49,732 bases of DNA from a virus, in the IMG/VR virus record IMGVR_UViG_3300047157_000135, positions 1-49,732 of that record; one strand, 5' to 3'. Each line of letters begins with the position of its first letter. Position 1 is the first letter of the stretch. The position numbers and the translations under genes were made by a program. This document shows positions 25,600 to 35,897 of this stretch, one piece after another. Under the pieces are notes generated by a model. The model made no database searches, was not told the DNA's origin, and saw only the letters and a list, made by a program, of their open reading frames with translations.

Positions 25600-25828
25600 A
25601 GCAGTCAAAGAACTTATTAAAGTTGCTAAAGAACCTATTGTTGAAACTGATGATGACATCTCAGCCGATAGACTCAAGAACGCTGCAGCCACTAAAAAGC
25701 TCGCAATATTCGATGCATTTGAGATATTAAATAGAATAGAAGAGGAGAAGGGAATGCTGGAAAACAAACCTAAAGAAGAAGTGAAGCATAATACTTTTAG
25801 TGGGTTTGCAGAAAGAAGATCTAAATAA
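25553..25828 (+). CDS. Putative terminase small subunit (91 aa)
   Basis: A 91-residue helical protein starting MNVKETKKNIIQAGHEAVKE with DDDISADRLKNAAATKKLAI and FDAFEILNRIEEEKGML. The helical DNA-binding look, the length, and the position immediately upstream of the large terminase (the stop overlaps its ATG by one base) fit a small terminase subunit that recognises packaging sites. Sequence alone is not decisive. Confidence 0.55.
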   Translation: MNVKETKKNIIQAGHEAVKELIKVAKEPIVETDDDISADRLKNAAATKKLAIFDAFEILNRIEEEKGMLENKPKEEVKHNTFSGFAERRSK

Positions 25829-28036
25829 TGTACAAACAAAGTTTATATGAGGTTATAGAGCCTATTAAAATAACTACCATTAAAAGATTAAACAAATCTA
25901 AAAATGGGAAGTACGGATATAACGAAGAACATGACGTTGTTGTTATATCTAAGACAGGTCAGATAGGGGAAGTGTATAGCATACAGAATTTAAAAATAGC
26001 ATTGCCAAAAGAAACAAACGTTGATAATCAGAATGACGCATGGACTCCACACGAGTATCCTAAAGAACTTAAAGCAATCAAGAGTATATTTGATTGGAAA
26101 GATTATCCGAATGAATTTAAACAGAAGTGGCATGGATACATTGATAAAGAATTTACTAAGCGAGATGAAGGGCATTGGTTCAAGAGTAAAGGGGTTTCTA
26201 CTTATATTACTGGCACTCACTATATGTACTTGCAGTGGACCAAGATTGATGTTGGGCAACCAGATTTTAGGGAAGCAAACAGATTATTCTTTATTCACTG
26301 GGAAGCTTGCAAAGCAGATAAAAGATGTTACGGAATGTGCTATCTTAAAAACAGACGTTCAGGATTTTCATTTATGGCATCCGGAGAGACCGTTAACTTG
26401 GCTACAGCATCATCTGATTCAAGATACGGTATATTATCAAAGTCAGGAGCAGATGCAAAAAAAATGTTTACAGATAAAGTTGTACCAATATCAATTAACT
26501 ACCCGTTCTTTTTCAGACCCATACAAGATGGTATGGACAGACCGAAAACAGAACTTGCATACAGAGTACCCGGCTTCAAAGTTTACTCGTAAAAGATTTG
26601 AGTCTAAAGACAAAACTCAAGAGATAGCTGGATTAGATACAACTATTGACTGGAAAAATACAGGAGACAACAGTTATGATGGTGAAAAACTTGCACTACT
26701 AGTACATGATGAAGCAGGCAAATGGGAACGTCCAGAAAACATTCTTAACAACTGGCGTGTTACAAAAACCACGCTTAGATTAGGTTCAAGAATAATTGGT
26801 AAGTGTATGATGGGATCAACATCAAACGCTTTGGATAAAGGAGGAGAGAATTTTAAAAAACTATATAATAATTCAGATGTTACGAAACGGAATAAAAATG
26901 GACAGACTCGTTCGGGATTATATTCTTTGTTCATACCTATGGAATGGAATTTCGAAGGATTCATCGATTCTTATGGAATACCTGTCTTTAACACACCGAA
27001 AGAGCCTATTGCCAACAACCAGGGAGATAATATCGACGTCGGGGTTATTGAACATTGGGAGAATGAAGTAGATGGTTTAAAGGGAGATCAAGATGGTTTA
27101 AATGAATTTTATAGACAGTTTCCCCGTACAGAGGAACATGCATTCAGAGACGAGGCTAAGAACAGTATATTTAACTTAGCTAAGATATACGAACAAATTG
27201 ATTTTAATGATGATATAACAACAGAAGCTAATGTTACAACAGGAAGCTTCTCTTGGCAAAATGGTATTAAAGATACTAAAGTACAATTCACGCCTAATCC
27301 AAATGGAAGATTTAAAGTAAGTTGGGTACCGAGCATTACATTACAAAATAACATCATTAATAAAAATGGTATTAAATACCCAGGCAACGAACATATGGGT
27401 GCATTTGGTTGTGACAGTTATGATATATCGGGGACAACAGATGGTAAAGGATCTAAAGGTGCATTGCACGGATTAACAAAGTTTAGTATGGAGGATGCCC
27501 CTCCTAATAGATTTTTTTTAGAATATGTAGCTAGGCCACAAACAGCAGAGATGTTTTTTGAAGATGTTTTAATGTCATTAGTATTTTACGGAATGCCAAT
27601 ACTTGCTGAAAACAACAAACCTAGGTTACTATATTATTTAAGAAGAAGAGGATACAGGGGATATTCTATGAATAGGCCCGATAGATTGTGGAATAAATTA
27701 TCGGTTACTGAAAAAGAAATTGGTGGTATACCGAATTCAAGTGAAGACATTAGACAAGCACACGCGGCAGCTATTGAAACTTATATAAATACTCATGTAG
27801 GTGTATTGTCAGATGGCAACTATGGTGATCTGTATTTTAATAATACATTAAATGATTGGGCTAAGTTTGATATAAATAAAAGAACGAAGTTTGATGCAGC
27901 TATTAGTTCAGGATTAGCTGTTATGGCATGTAATAAAAATAAGTACAGACCGAGTGCAGAAATACAAAAACAAAAAGTTAACATTAACTTTTCAAGATAC
28001 GAAAACAAAGGAATTACATCAAAAATAATTAATTAA
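25828..28036 (+). CDS. terL: Terminase large subunit, one frame break
   Basis: About 735 residues if repaired. Residues about 174-182 (KNRRSGFSF) are a divergent Walker A, and ALLVHDE at about 289-295 is Walker B with catalytic Glu. Motif-III-like CMMGSTSNAL follows. The C-terminal nuclease part has FGCDSYDISGTTDGKG with a metal-binding Asp, and MFFEDVLMSLVFYGMPILAE. The first frame stops at 26592; the other is open from 26021 onward. One extra base at CCCGGC (26569-26574) explains the break: repaired, it reads AYRVPASKFTRKRFESK. It pumps DNA into the head and cuts it. The sequence reminds me of crAss-like phage terminases. Confidence 0.88.
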
Positions 28037-28037
28037 T

Positions 28038-30461
28038 ATGGCTGAGTCAGTTATAAAAAGTTACTTCCCAAGCCAAACGGCTAGCGACGATGAAAAATTA
28101 GGATTGGATTACGGTCTTAATGTTGCTAGAGCTATTCAAAATGAGTGGTTTAAAAAAGATAGAGGATCAAACAGATTCTTCGTTAATCAAAACAATTACC
28201 ACAAATTAAGATTATATGCTAGAGGGGAGCAAAGTATACAAAAATATAAAGATGAATTATCTATTAACGGTGATTTATCTTATTTAAATTTAGATTGGAA
28301 GCCAGTACCAATAATTCCAAAGTTTGTTGATATTGTAGTAAACGGTATCGCAGAAAGAACTTACGATATAAAAGCACATTCTCAAGATCAAAATGGTGTT
28401 AACAAGAGAACACAATATATGGAGGGTATTCTTGCTGACATGAGAACTAAAGAATTTGGTAATTATGTTCAAGAACAATTTGGCCTTAATGTATTTAATA
28501 ACGATCCTGCTACGTTACCAGATAATGAAGATGAGTTACAGCTACACATGCAACTTAATTATAAGCAAGCTGTTGAAATAGCAGAAGAGCAAGCAATACA
28601 AACTATACTTAATCAAAATCAATACGAATTAATAAAGAAAAGATTCTTTTATGATTTAACCGTTTTAGGTATTGGTTGTGTTAAAACATTGTTTACGCCA
28701 TCAGAAGGTATTGTAGTTGATTACGTTGACCCTGCTAATATAGTTTATTCTTATACTGAATCACCTTATTTTGATGATATATATTACGTTGGTGAAGTTA
28801 AGACTATAACTATAAGCGAATTAAAAAAACAATTTCCTAATTTAACTAATGAGGAATTAAAAGCAATAACAGAGCAAGGCAATCAAGATTATAGTATTTA
28901 TAATAAATATAACAGCCAACAACAAAATCAAGATAATAATTCAGTGCAAGTTATGTATTTTAATTACAAAACTTACATGAACGAAGTTTATAAAGTTAAA
29001 GAAGTATCTACTGGGGCTGAAAAAATTATTAAAAAAACAGATGCTTTTAATCCACCCGCAGACAGTAACCTAAGGTTTGAAAGAATAGCTAAGAACATAG
29101 AAGTATTATACGAAGGTGTTTTTATACCCGGATCTAATAAATTATTAAAATGGGAACTTGCGGACAATATGCTCCGTGAAAAAAGTGATGTTAATAAAGT
29201 TAAACTTAACTATTCTATTGTAGCACCTAGAATGTATAATGGTAAAATTGAATCTTTAGTTAGTAGAGTTACAGGCTTTGCTGATATGATACAATTAACA
29301 CATTTAAAAATACAACAAGTATTATCAAGAATGGTTCCTGATGGTGTTTATTTAGATGCCGATGGTTTAGCTGAAATTGATTTAGGTAATGGTACAAATT
29401 ATAATCCTCAAGAAGCATTAAATATGTTTTTTCAAACAGGATCTGTAATTGGTAGATCATTTACGTCTGAAGGCGACATGAATCCTGGTAAAATACCTAT
29501 TCAGGAAATAAGTAATAATGGAGGTGCTAATAAATTAGCTCAATTAATCAGTACATATAATTATTATATGCAAATGGTTAGAGACGCTACTGGATTAAAT
29601 GAAGCAAGAGATGGAAGCACACCCGATAAAAATGCTTTAGTTGGTGTTCAAAAGCTTGCGGCCGCAAATTCAAATACAGCAACAAGACACATATTACAGA
29701 GTGGTTTATTTTTAACAGCTGAACTTGCTGAAAAAATATCATTAAGAATATCAGATGTTATAGAATATTCACCAACAAGAAACGCATTTATACAAAGTAT
29801 AGGTGCACATAATGTGGCTACGTTAGAGGAAATGTCAGAATTACATTTATATGATTTTGGTATATACTTAGAATTAGCGCCTGATGAAGAAGAAAAACAA
29901 TTACTTGAAAACAATATACAAGTTGCTATTGCCCAAAACAATATAGAACTTGAAGATGCTATTGATATTAGAGAAATTAAAAATACTAAATTAGCAAATC
30001 AAGTACTTAAGTTAAGAAGAAAGAAAAAGCTTGAAAGAGATCAAAAGGCTCAACAACAAAACATACAAGCACAGTCTCAAGCTAATGCCCAAGCGCAACA
30101 AGTTGCAGCTCAAGCAGAGGTACAAAAACAACAAGCTTTAACACAAACTCAAATACAATTAGCACAAGCTAAATCACAATTTGAAATGCAAAGAATGCAA
30201 GGAGAGGTTGAAATGAAAAAACAACTTATGCAATTAGAGTTTCAAATGAATATGCAATTACAGCAAATGACCATGCAAGCTAAGGATGCAGAAATGAATG
30301 CAAAAGAAGACAGAAAAGACGATCGAACAAAAATACAAGCTAGTCAACAAAGCGAGCTCATAGAGCAGCGAAACAGTAAAACACCTCCTAAAAAATTCGA
30401 ATCCAGTGGAAACGATATATTAAGCGGTGATTTTGGCTTAGGTGCGTTTGAACCTAAGTAA
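28038..30461 (+). CDS. Portal protein (807 aa)
   Basis: An 807-residue protein one base after the terminase stop. Landmarks are RLYARGEQSIQKYKDELSIN, GDLSYLNLDWKPVPIIPKFV, DIVVNGIAERTYDIKAHS, and later LKIQQVLSRMVPDGVYLDA and RDATGLNEARDGSTPDKNAL, the usual portal core pattern. Residues about 655-760 form a long Gln-rich helix (QKAQQQNIQAQSQANAQAQQ), probably the barrel extending into the capsid. It forms the ring through which DNA enters. Length is above a typical portal because of this tail. The order terminase-portal-scaffold-capsid supports the call. Confidence 0.85.
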   Translation: MAESVIKSYFPSQTASDDEKLGLDYGLNVARAIQNEWFKKDRGSNRFFVNQNNYHKLRLYARGEQSIQKYKDELSINGDLSYLNLDWKPVPIIPKFVDIVVNGIAERTYDIKAHSQDQNGVNKRTQYMEGILADMRTKEFGNYVQEQFGLNVFNNDPATLPDNEDELQLHMQLNYKQAVEIAEEQAIQTILNQNQYELIKKRFFYDLTVLGIGCVKTLFTPSEGIVVDYVDPANIVYSYTESPYFDDIYYVGEVKTITISELKKQFPNLTNEELKAITEQGNQDYSIYNKYNSQQQNQDNNSVQVMYFNYKTYMNEVYKVKEVSTGAEKIIKKTDAFNPPADSNLRFERIAKNIEVLYEGVFIPGSNKLLKWELADNMLREKSDVNKVKLNYSIVAPRMYNGKIESLVSRVTGFADMIQLTHLKIQQVLSRMVPDGVYLDADGLAEIDLGNGTNYNPQEALNMFFQTGSVIGRSFTSEGDMNPGKIPIQEISNNGGANKLAQLISTYNYYMQMVRDATGLNEARDGSTPDKNALVGVQKLAAANSNTATRHILQSGLFLTAELAEKISLRISDVIEYSPTRNAFIQSIGAHNVATLEEMSELHLYDFGIYLELAPDEEEKQLLENNIQVAIAQNNIELEDAIDIREIKNTKLANQVLKLRRKKKLERDQKAQQQNIQAQSQANAQAQQVAAQAEVQKQQALTQTQIQLAQAKSQFEMQRMQGEVEMKKQLMQLEFQMNMQLQQMTMQAKDAEMNAKEDRKDDRTKIQASQQSELIEQRNSKTPPKKFESSGNDILSGDFGLGAFEPK

Positions 30462-30492
30462 TATATAATGTATAATCATATAATATTTTATC

Positions 30493-31686
30493 ATGTCAAA
30501 AAAAATGGAAGCTAAAGCCGTAGAAGCTGAAGAGTTGTCTACAGCTGAAAGAGAGCAAAAAGTACAAGAAAATGCGGGAGTCAAGATTGACGACGGCGTT
30601 TACAAGGTGGATTTATCAAAACCACCAACAACAGAAGTTGAACCAGAACCAGAGGCGGTTGTAGAAGAACCCGTGGAGGAAGAGGTTAAAGAGGAACCAG
30701 TATTAGAAGAAAGTACTGAAGAACCAAAACAGGAAACTGAGGAGGTTGAAGAAGTAATATTAGAAGAAATAACAGAAGAGCCAGAGGCTGAGAAGCAAGA
30801 AGACGAAATTGTTGAACCTGAAGTAAAAAAAGAGGAGGCAATAAAAGAAGAGAAGCAGGATTATCCAGAAAACATCGAAGAGCTTGTCAAGTTCATGAAT
30901 GAAACTGGAGGAACTTTGGAAGATTATGTTAAATTAAATAAAGACTACGCAGGTTATGAAGACATGTCTTTGTTAAGAGAATATTACGAAAAGGCAAAAC
31001 CACATTTAACATCTGATGAAATAAGTTTTTTAATTGAAGACAAATTTTCATTTGATGAAGAAATTGATGAGCCTAAAGATATTAAAAGAAGAAAATTAGC
31101 GTTTAAAGAAGAGGTGGCAGCAGCCAAAAATCATCTTGAAGGACAAAAAGCTAATTATTATAAAGAAATTAAAGCTGGATCTAAGTTAACACAAGACCAG
31201 CAAAAAGCGGTAGACTTTTTTAACAGATACAATGAGGAGTCTGAGGAATCGCAAAAAATAACACAGCACCAAAGAGCTGTATTTAACAATAAGACTGACA
31301 ATCTTTTTAACAATCAATTCAAAGGTTTTGAATATAAGGTTGGTGACAAGAAGTACAGATTTAATGTTAAGAATGTGAATGAGATTAAAAAATCCCAAAG
31401 TGATATTTCAAATTTTACTAAGAAGTTCTTAAACAAAAATAATGAAATGAGCGATGCAAGTGGTTATCATAAATCTTTATTTACAGCAATGAATGCAGAC
31501 GCAATTGCAAATCATTTTTACGAACAAGGCAAAACTGACGCTATTAAAGAATCAGTTAAGTCTGCTAAGAATATCAATATGGATCCGAGGTCGGGTCACA
31601 AAACTATTGAGTCTGGCGGAATAAAAGCGAAAGTAGTTGGCGGTTTGGATTCAAAAAACCTTAAATTAAAACTTAAAAATTATTAA
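30493..31686 (+). CDS. Scaffold-like acidic protein (397 aa)
   Basis: A 397-residue protein. Residues about 38-125 are an unusually Glu/Pro/Val-rich disordered stretch (EPEPEAVVEEPVEEEVKEEP), followed by helical coiled-coil-like sequence (PENIEELVKFMNETGGTLED and onward) and a basic C-terminus (LDSKNLKLKLKNY). Position between portal and major capsid, acidic disorder and a helical C-terminus are classic for a scaffolding protein that assembles the procapsid and leaves. Confidence 0.7.
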   Translation: MSKKMEAKAVEAEELSTAEREQKVQENAGVKIDDGVYKVDLSKPPTTEVEPEPEAVVEEPVEEEVKEEPVLEESTEEPKQETEEVEEVILEEITEEPEAEKQEDEIVEPEVKKEEAIKEEKQDYPENIEELVKFMNETGGTLEDYVKLNKDYAGYEDMSLLREYYEKAKPHLTSDEISFLIEDKFSFDEEIDEPKDIKRRKLAFKEEVAAAKNHLEGQKANYYKEIKAGSKLTQDQQKAVDFFNRYNEESEESQKITQHQRAVFNNKTDNLFNNQFKGFEYKVGDKKYRFNVKNVNEIKKSQSDISNFTKKFLNKNNEMSDASGYHKSLFTAMNADAIANHFYEQGKTDAIKESVKSAKNINMDPRSGHKTIESGGIKAKVVGGLDSKNLKLKLKNY

Positions 31687-31689
31687 AAA

Positions 31690-33120
31690 ATGGCAACAAA
31701 CGTTTCATTTGCTGGCCCAGCGGCTGGCAGTATAATTAGCCCAAGTGCACAAAAACAAACACTTGCATCTAATTATTTAAATTTCCACGGTTCAGGTGGA
31801 GCAAATTGGTCACAACAATATTTACCTGAATTGTATGAACAAGAAGTAGAAAGATATGGAAATAGAACTATATCTTCTTTCTTAAGAATGGTAAGTGCAG
31901 AAATGCCTATGGCTTCTGATCAAGTTATTTGGTCTGAACAAGGTAGATTACACTTATCTTACAATGGTTCAATAAACCCTGCAAATGGAATTATTGACAC
32001 TATCACAGGAATTGACTCTGGGACTGCAGAGGCTCACGCTGTAAGAAAAGGAGCAACTGTAGTAGCTTCTATTGGATCTGACGTATTCAAAGCGTACGTA
32101 ACAGCTGGTATCGAAGCATCAACGTCTTCTTTAACTATCAAGCCTTACGGTGGTGCGAATGTAGAGGATATAGGATCTATCGGTTCTACTGATAATCAAG
32201 TAATTAAATTTTTCGTATACGGTTCTGAATACGGAAAAGGATCTGCAAGTATGACTGACGCTGTTGAGCCAACTTTCAAGTCTTTTACTAATAAGCCACT
32301 TATTATTAAAGATCACTACGAAGTTAATGGTTCTGACACAGCTCAGATCGGATGGGTAGAAGTATCTGGAGAGTCTGGACAAAACGGATTCTTATGGTAT
32401 TTAAAAGCAGAAGGTGACACAAGAGTAAGATATGAAGATTACTTAGAAATGGTAATGATTGAAGCTGAGAAAAAAGATGGTGGAGACGCTGCAGTACCAG
32501 ATGGTTCTGAAGGGTTATTTTCTGCAATCTCTTCAAGAGGTATCGTAGCAAGTAATCAATTTGACTCAGCTACACCAGCTGCTGATAAACTTCCTGAATT
32601 TGACTTATTATTAAAAGAATTAGACAAACAAGGATCAATTGAAGAAAACATGTTATTCTTAGATAGAGATGCAAATCTTTACTTCGATGATATGCTAGCA
32701 GGATTAAACCCGAATATTTCAGGTGGTTTATCATTTGGAGTTTTTGAAAACTCTCAAGATATGGCACTTAATTTAGGTTTCTCTGGATTTAGAAGAGGTT
32801 CTTATGACTTCTACAAAACTGACTGGAAATATCTTAATGATAAATCTACAAGAGGTTTAGTAGGTGGTATAAGCGGACTTTTAGTTCCAGCTGGTACATC
32901 TTCAGTGTATGACCAACAATTAGGTAAAAATGTTAGAAGACCTTTCTTACACGTAAGATATAGAGCTTCTGAGACTGATGACAGAAGAATGAAATCTTGG
33001 ATTACTGGTTCAGTAGGCGGTGCGCAGACTACTGGTGATGACAAAATGGAAGTTCACTATTTATCAGAAAGATGTTTAGTAGCACAAGCAACGAATAATT
33101 TTGTGTTATTTAACTCTTAA
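31690..33120 (+). CDS. Major capsid protein (476 aa)
   Basis: A 476-residue protein starting MATNVSFAGPAAGSIISPSA, then QQYLPELYEQEVERYGNRTI. It is balanced alpha/beta without membrane segments, with a long N-terminal helix region and a beta-rich centre. Its position right after the scaffold-like gene and its size fit the HK97-fold major capsid protein. No protease gene was seen. It is preceded by an A-rich leader and followed by a strong hairpin terminator at 33136-33162, as expected for the most highly expressed gene. Confidence 0.8.
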   Translation: MATNVSFAGPAAGSIISPSAQKQTLASNYLNFHGSGGANWSQQYLPELYEQEVERYGNRTISSFLRMVSAEMPMASDQVIWSEQGRLHLSYNGSINPANGIIDTITGIDSGTAEAHAVRKGATVVASIGSDVFKAYVTAGIEASTSSLTIKPYGGANVEDIGSIGSTDNQVIKFFVYGSEYGKGSASMTDAVEPTFKSFTNKPLIIKDHYEVNGSDTAQIGWVEVSGESGQNGFLWYLKAEGDTRVRYEDYLEMVMIEAEKKDGGDAAVPDGSEGLFSAISSRGIVASNQFDSATPAADKLPEFDLLLKELDKQGSIEENMLFLDRDANLYFDDMLAGLNPNISGGLSFGVFENSQDMALNLGFSGFRRGSYDFYKTDWKYLNDKSTRGLVGGISGLLVPAGTSSVYDQQLGKNVRRPFLHVRYRASETDDRRMKSWITGSVGGAQTTGDDKMEVHYLSERCLVAQATNNFVLFNS

Positions 33121-33135
33121 TACTTAACGTAATTT

Positions 33136-33183
33136 TTACCCTCGTTGTTCTGACGGGGGTAATCATTACTCTATTAATTTTTT
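33136..33183 (+). terminator. Terminator after major capsid gene
   Basis: TTACCCTCGT (33136-33145) and ACGGGGGTAA (33153-33162) form a 10-bp stem with one G-T pair around a 7-base loop. A run of six Ts follows at 33178-33183 after a short gap. It probably limits read-through or stabilises the capsid mRNA. Confidence 0.65.
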
Positions 33184-33196
33184 ATTATATTATATC

Positions 33197-33991
33197 ATGG
33201 CAAAAAAAGAAAAGGAAGCGGTAGCAGTAGCAGAACCGCAAATAAAAGAAGTTAAAACTTCTAAAACCCCAAAATGGGAAATAAAAGATAGGGTTTACGA
33301 ATTAACGTCAAAAAAAACACCTATTGTATTCATATTAAAAAGTAGAGGATTACTTTGGTTTGATAAAGAACTAGGGTACGAAAGAGAAATTAAATATTGT
33401 GAAAATCAAAAGACAGTATTTTTAGATGAAATGAAAGGACCAGAAAGATTAAGTCACATTATATTTAGAGACGGAAGGCTTTTTGTACCAAAAGAAAAAA
33501 CAACTTTACAGAAGTTTCTTTCTAATTTTCATCCGGATAACGGGAAAAGATTCATAGAACATAACCCGGTTCAAATAGCAGAAGATGACATTAGTTATCT
33601 TGAAACTGAAATTGAAGCTTTAAATTTAGCACAACAAATTGATATTGATCAAACAGAAGCAATACTTAGAACAGAATTAGGTAATAAAGTATCTACAATG
33701 ACTTCTAAGGAACTTAAAAGAGATTTATTATTATTTGCTAGGAGAAATCCAGAGCTATTCTTAGAGTTGGTTAAAGACGAAAACATAAGTATAAGAAATG
33801 TTGGTATAAAATCAGTTGAAATGGGTATTGTTAAACTTTCAAGTGATCAAAGAACATTTAAATGGGCATCGAATGACAGAAAACTTATAACAGTTCCTTT
33901 TGATGAAAATCCATATTCAGCTTTAGCAGCATATTTCAAAACCGATGAAGGTGTTGAAGTATATCAAACTATTGAAAAGAAATTAAAGTAA
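33197..33991 (+). CDS. Conserved virion-associated hypothetical protein (264 aa)
   Basis: A 264-residue protein. The N-terminus is acidic/basic and disordered (MAKKEKEAVAVAEPQIKE), followed by ELTSKKTPIVFILKSRGLLW, YEREIKYCENQKTVFLDEMK and a helical second half. It sits between the capsid gene and the connector genes, each separated by a hairpin. I expect a connector or head-completion role, but the family is not named. Confidence 0.55.
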   Translation: MAKKEKEAVAVAEPQIKEVKTSKTPKWEIKDRVYELTSKKTPIVFILKSRGLLWFDKELGYEREIKYCENQKTVFLDEMKGPERLSHIIFRDGRLFVPKEKTTLQKFLSNFHPDNGKRFIEHNPVQIAEDDISYLETEIEALNLAQQIDIDQTEAILRTELGNKVSTMTSKELKRDLLLFARRNPELFLELVKDENISIRNVGIKSVEMGIVKLSSDQRTFKWASNDRKLITVPFDENPYSALAAYFKTDEGVEVYQTIEKKLK

Positions 33992-34005
33992 AATGCTTAT
34001 AGTGG

Positions 34006-34029
34006 TTAGGCCGCAAGTAAGCGGCTTAA
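34006..34029 (+). terminator. Hairpin between 33197-33991 gene and connector genes
   Basis: TTAGGCCGC and GCGGCTTAA form a 9-bp stem with one G-T pair and a 6-base loop. The sequence after it is A/T-rich but has no clean T run, so this may be an mRNA-processing or partial terminator structure. Confidence 0.5.
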
Positions 34030-34050
34030 TCATTATATAAATAAACATAA

Positions 34051-34749
34051 ATGGCAATATCAGTAAATAAAGTATACAGAACCGTGCTTTCAATAATAAA
34101 TAAAGAAGGTAGAGGGTTTTTAACACCTGACCAATTTAACAGAATTGGAAGACAAGTACAGCTCGATCTTTTGGAAAGAGCATTTTTTGATTATAATAAA
34201 GCTGTAAATAAAGAAAAAGCTAATATAACAAACAATGGTTACGCAAATATTCCCAATAATATAAAAGAAAAAATTGATATTTTTTCAAAAGAGGCGGCGC
34301 TGGTTATTTCAACAGGAGTAGCGCCTGTACCTAGTGATTTATATAGAGTAACAAATATCACAGCTTCAAATAGGACAATAAACATAGAGGAAGTTAGTAA
34401 ATCAGAATTATCTTATGTAAATGCTTCTAAACTAACAGCGCCAACAAGTAATTATCCTGTTTATTACAGAGAGGCTAACAACATAAAATTATTTCCAACG
34501 TCAATATCTGCCGCTAAAGTGGATTATATAAAGGTACCAGCTGACCCTTACTGGGGATTTACAAAAAATTCTTCAAATGGATCCTACGAATATAAAGAAA
34601 ACTTATCTACAAATTTTGAAATACATGAGTCAGATGAGGTTGATTTAGTTATTAAAATACTAGGTTACACTGGTTTAATAATAAAAGATCCAACTGTTAT
34701 TCAAGTAGCAGGTGGAGAAGAAAATAAAATAATACAATTAGAAAATTAA
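34051..34749 (+). CDS. Probable head-tail connector protein (232 aa)
   Basis: A 232-residue protein starting MAISVNKVYRTVLSIINKEG, then RGFLTPDQFNRIGRQVQLDL, a helical N-terminal region like those of gp4/gp11-type connector proteins, and a beta-rich C-terminal half (NYPVYYREANNIKLFPTSIS). Position after the capsid gene and before large tail proteins supports a ring or connector role under the portal. Confidence 0.6.
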   Translation: MAISVNKVYRTVLSIINKEGRGFLTPDQFNRIGRQVQLDLLERAFFDYNKAVNKEKANITNNGYANIPNNIKEKIDIFSKEAALVISTGVAPVPSDLYRVTNITASNRTINIEEVSKSELSYVNASKLTAPTSNYPVYYREANNIKLFPTSISAAKVDYIKVPADPYWGFTKNSSNGSYEYKENLSTNFEIHESDEVDLVIKILGYTGLIIKDPTVIQVAGGEENKIIQLEN

Positions 34750-34754
34750 AATAA

Positions 34755-35894
34755 ATGGGATTAATAACAAAAACACATCAATCGTATTACAATAAATCAC
34801 AAGGGTTTATAGGTGATGGCTCAACCGCGGCTTTTACTTTAACGACTGTGGCATTTTCGACAATCCCTTCAAGTGTAATTGTATTTGTTGGCGGTAAAGA
34901 AATAAATACAAATAACTACAGTTACAGTTTACCCACAGTAACCTTTACTGGAAACGTAAGTAACGCCGATGTTTTAAATGCTAATGGAACACCAATATCT
35001 GGTAAAATTATAGAAATTAAACCGGCTGGTGCGGCAAATAAATTTGGTGATTATAGATATATATCTTTAAACGATATTATAAACAACTATATGGTTGCCT
35101 TTGTTGGCGATGGGAAGTTAATATCTAATGTAAAAAAACAAGACGTATTATTTCACACTAAAAGAGGTGTGCAAGAATTTAATTACGATATATCTAGAAC
35201 GGAAAAAATACAAGAAATTGAAGTTGGTACGAGTTTGTCAATACCAATGCCCCAAGACTATATACATTATGTTAGATTTTCTTTTGTAGACGCCATGGGT
35301 ATTGAACATATGATATATCCATCAAGGTATACATCAAAACCATCGGAATCTATATTACAAGATGATGATTATAATTATCTGTATGACGTGGATGGCACAT
35401 TGTTAACTGGTACACCTGTAATTAACGACAGATTTACTAATTTTGATAATAGAAAATTTACTGGCGAATTCGGGGAGGAAGATATGTCTTACGACGCCAA
35501 CACTGGTTTACAAAAATTAACAGCTCAAGGCGGTAGAAAAGGTATAAATCCTGAAACATCTCAAAAAAATGGTGTATTCATAATAGACGAATTAAACGGT
35601 AAAATAAGTTTTTCAAGTGAATTAGCTGGGAAAGTTGTAACAGTAAAATATATATCAGATGGCTTGGGTACAGATGATGAAATGAAAATACACAAGTTTG
35701 CTGAAGACGCTATATATAAATATATAACATATGGAGTAGCTAGCGCGAGAGTAAATTTTCCTGAATACATTATAAATAGATTTAGAAAAGAAAAAAGAGC
35801 AGCTATAAGAAATGCTAAATTAAGATTATCAAGCCTTAAAATATCTGAATTAGAACAGGTTATGAGGGGCAAATCAAAATTTATTAAACATTAA
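34755..35894 (+). CDS. Probable tail or connector protein (379 aa)
   Basis: A 379-residue protein. The N-terminal domain (SQGFIGDGSTAAFTLTTVAF) resembles that of phage fibre and tubular proteins, followed by PQDYIHYVRFSFVDAMGIEH and a C-terminal helical basic region (FRKEKRAAIRNAKLRLSSLK). Gene order (232-residue connector, this gene, giant tail protein) suggests a tail tube component. It starts 5 bases after the upstream stop and ends 3 bases before the next ATG. Confidence 0.6.
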   Translation: MGLITKTHQSYYNKSQGFIGDGSTAAFTLTTVAFSTIPSSVIVFVGGKEINTNNYSYSLPTVTFTGNVSNADVLNANGTPISGKIIEIKPAGAANKFGDYRYISLNDIINNYMVAFVGDGKLISNVKKQDVLFHTKRGVQEFNYDISRTEKIQEIEVGTSLSIPMPQDYIHYVRFSFVDAMGIEHMIYPSRYTSKPSESILQDDDYNYLYDVDGTLLTGTPVINDRFTNFDNRKFTGEFGEEDMSYDANTGLQKLTAQGGRKGINPETSQKNGVFIIDELNGKISFSSELAGKVVTVKYISDGLGTDDEMKIHKFAEDAIYKYITYGVASARVNFPEYIINRFRKEKRAAIRNAKLRLSSLKISELEQVMRGKSKFIKH

Positions 35895-35897
35895 TAC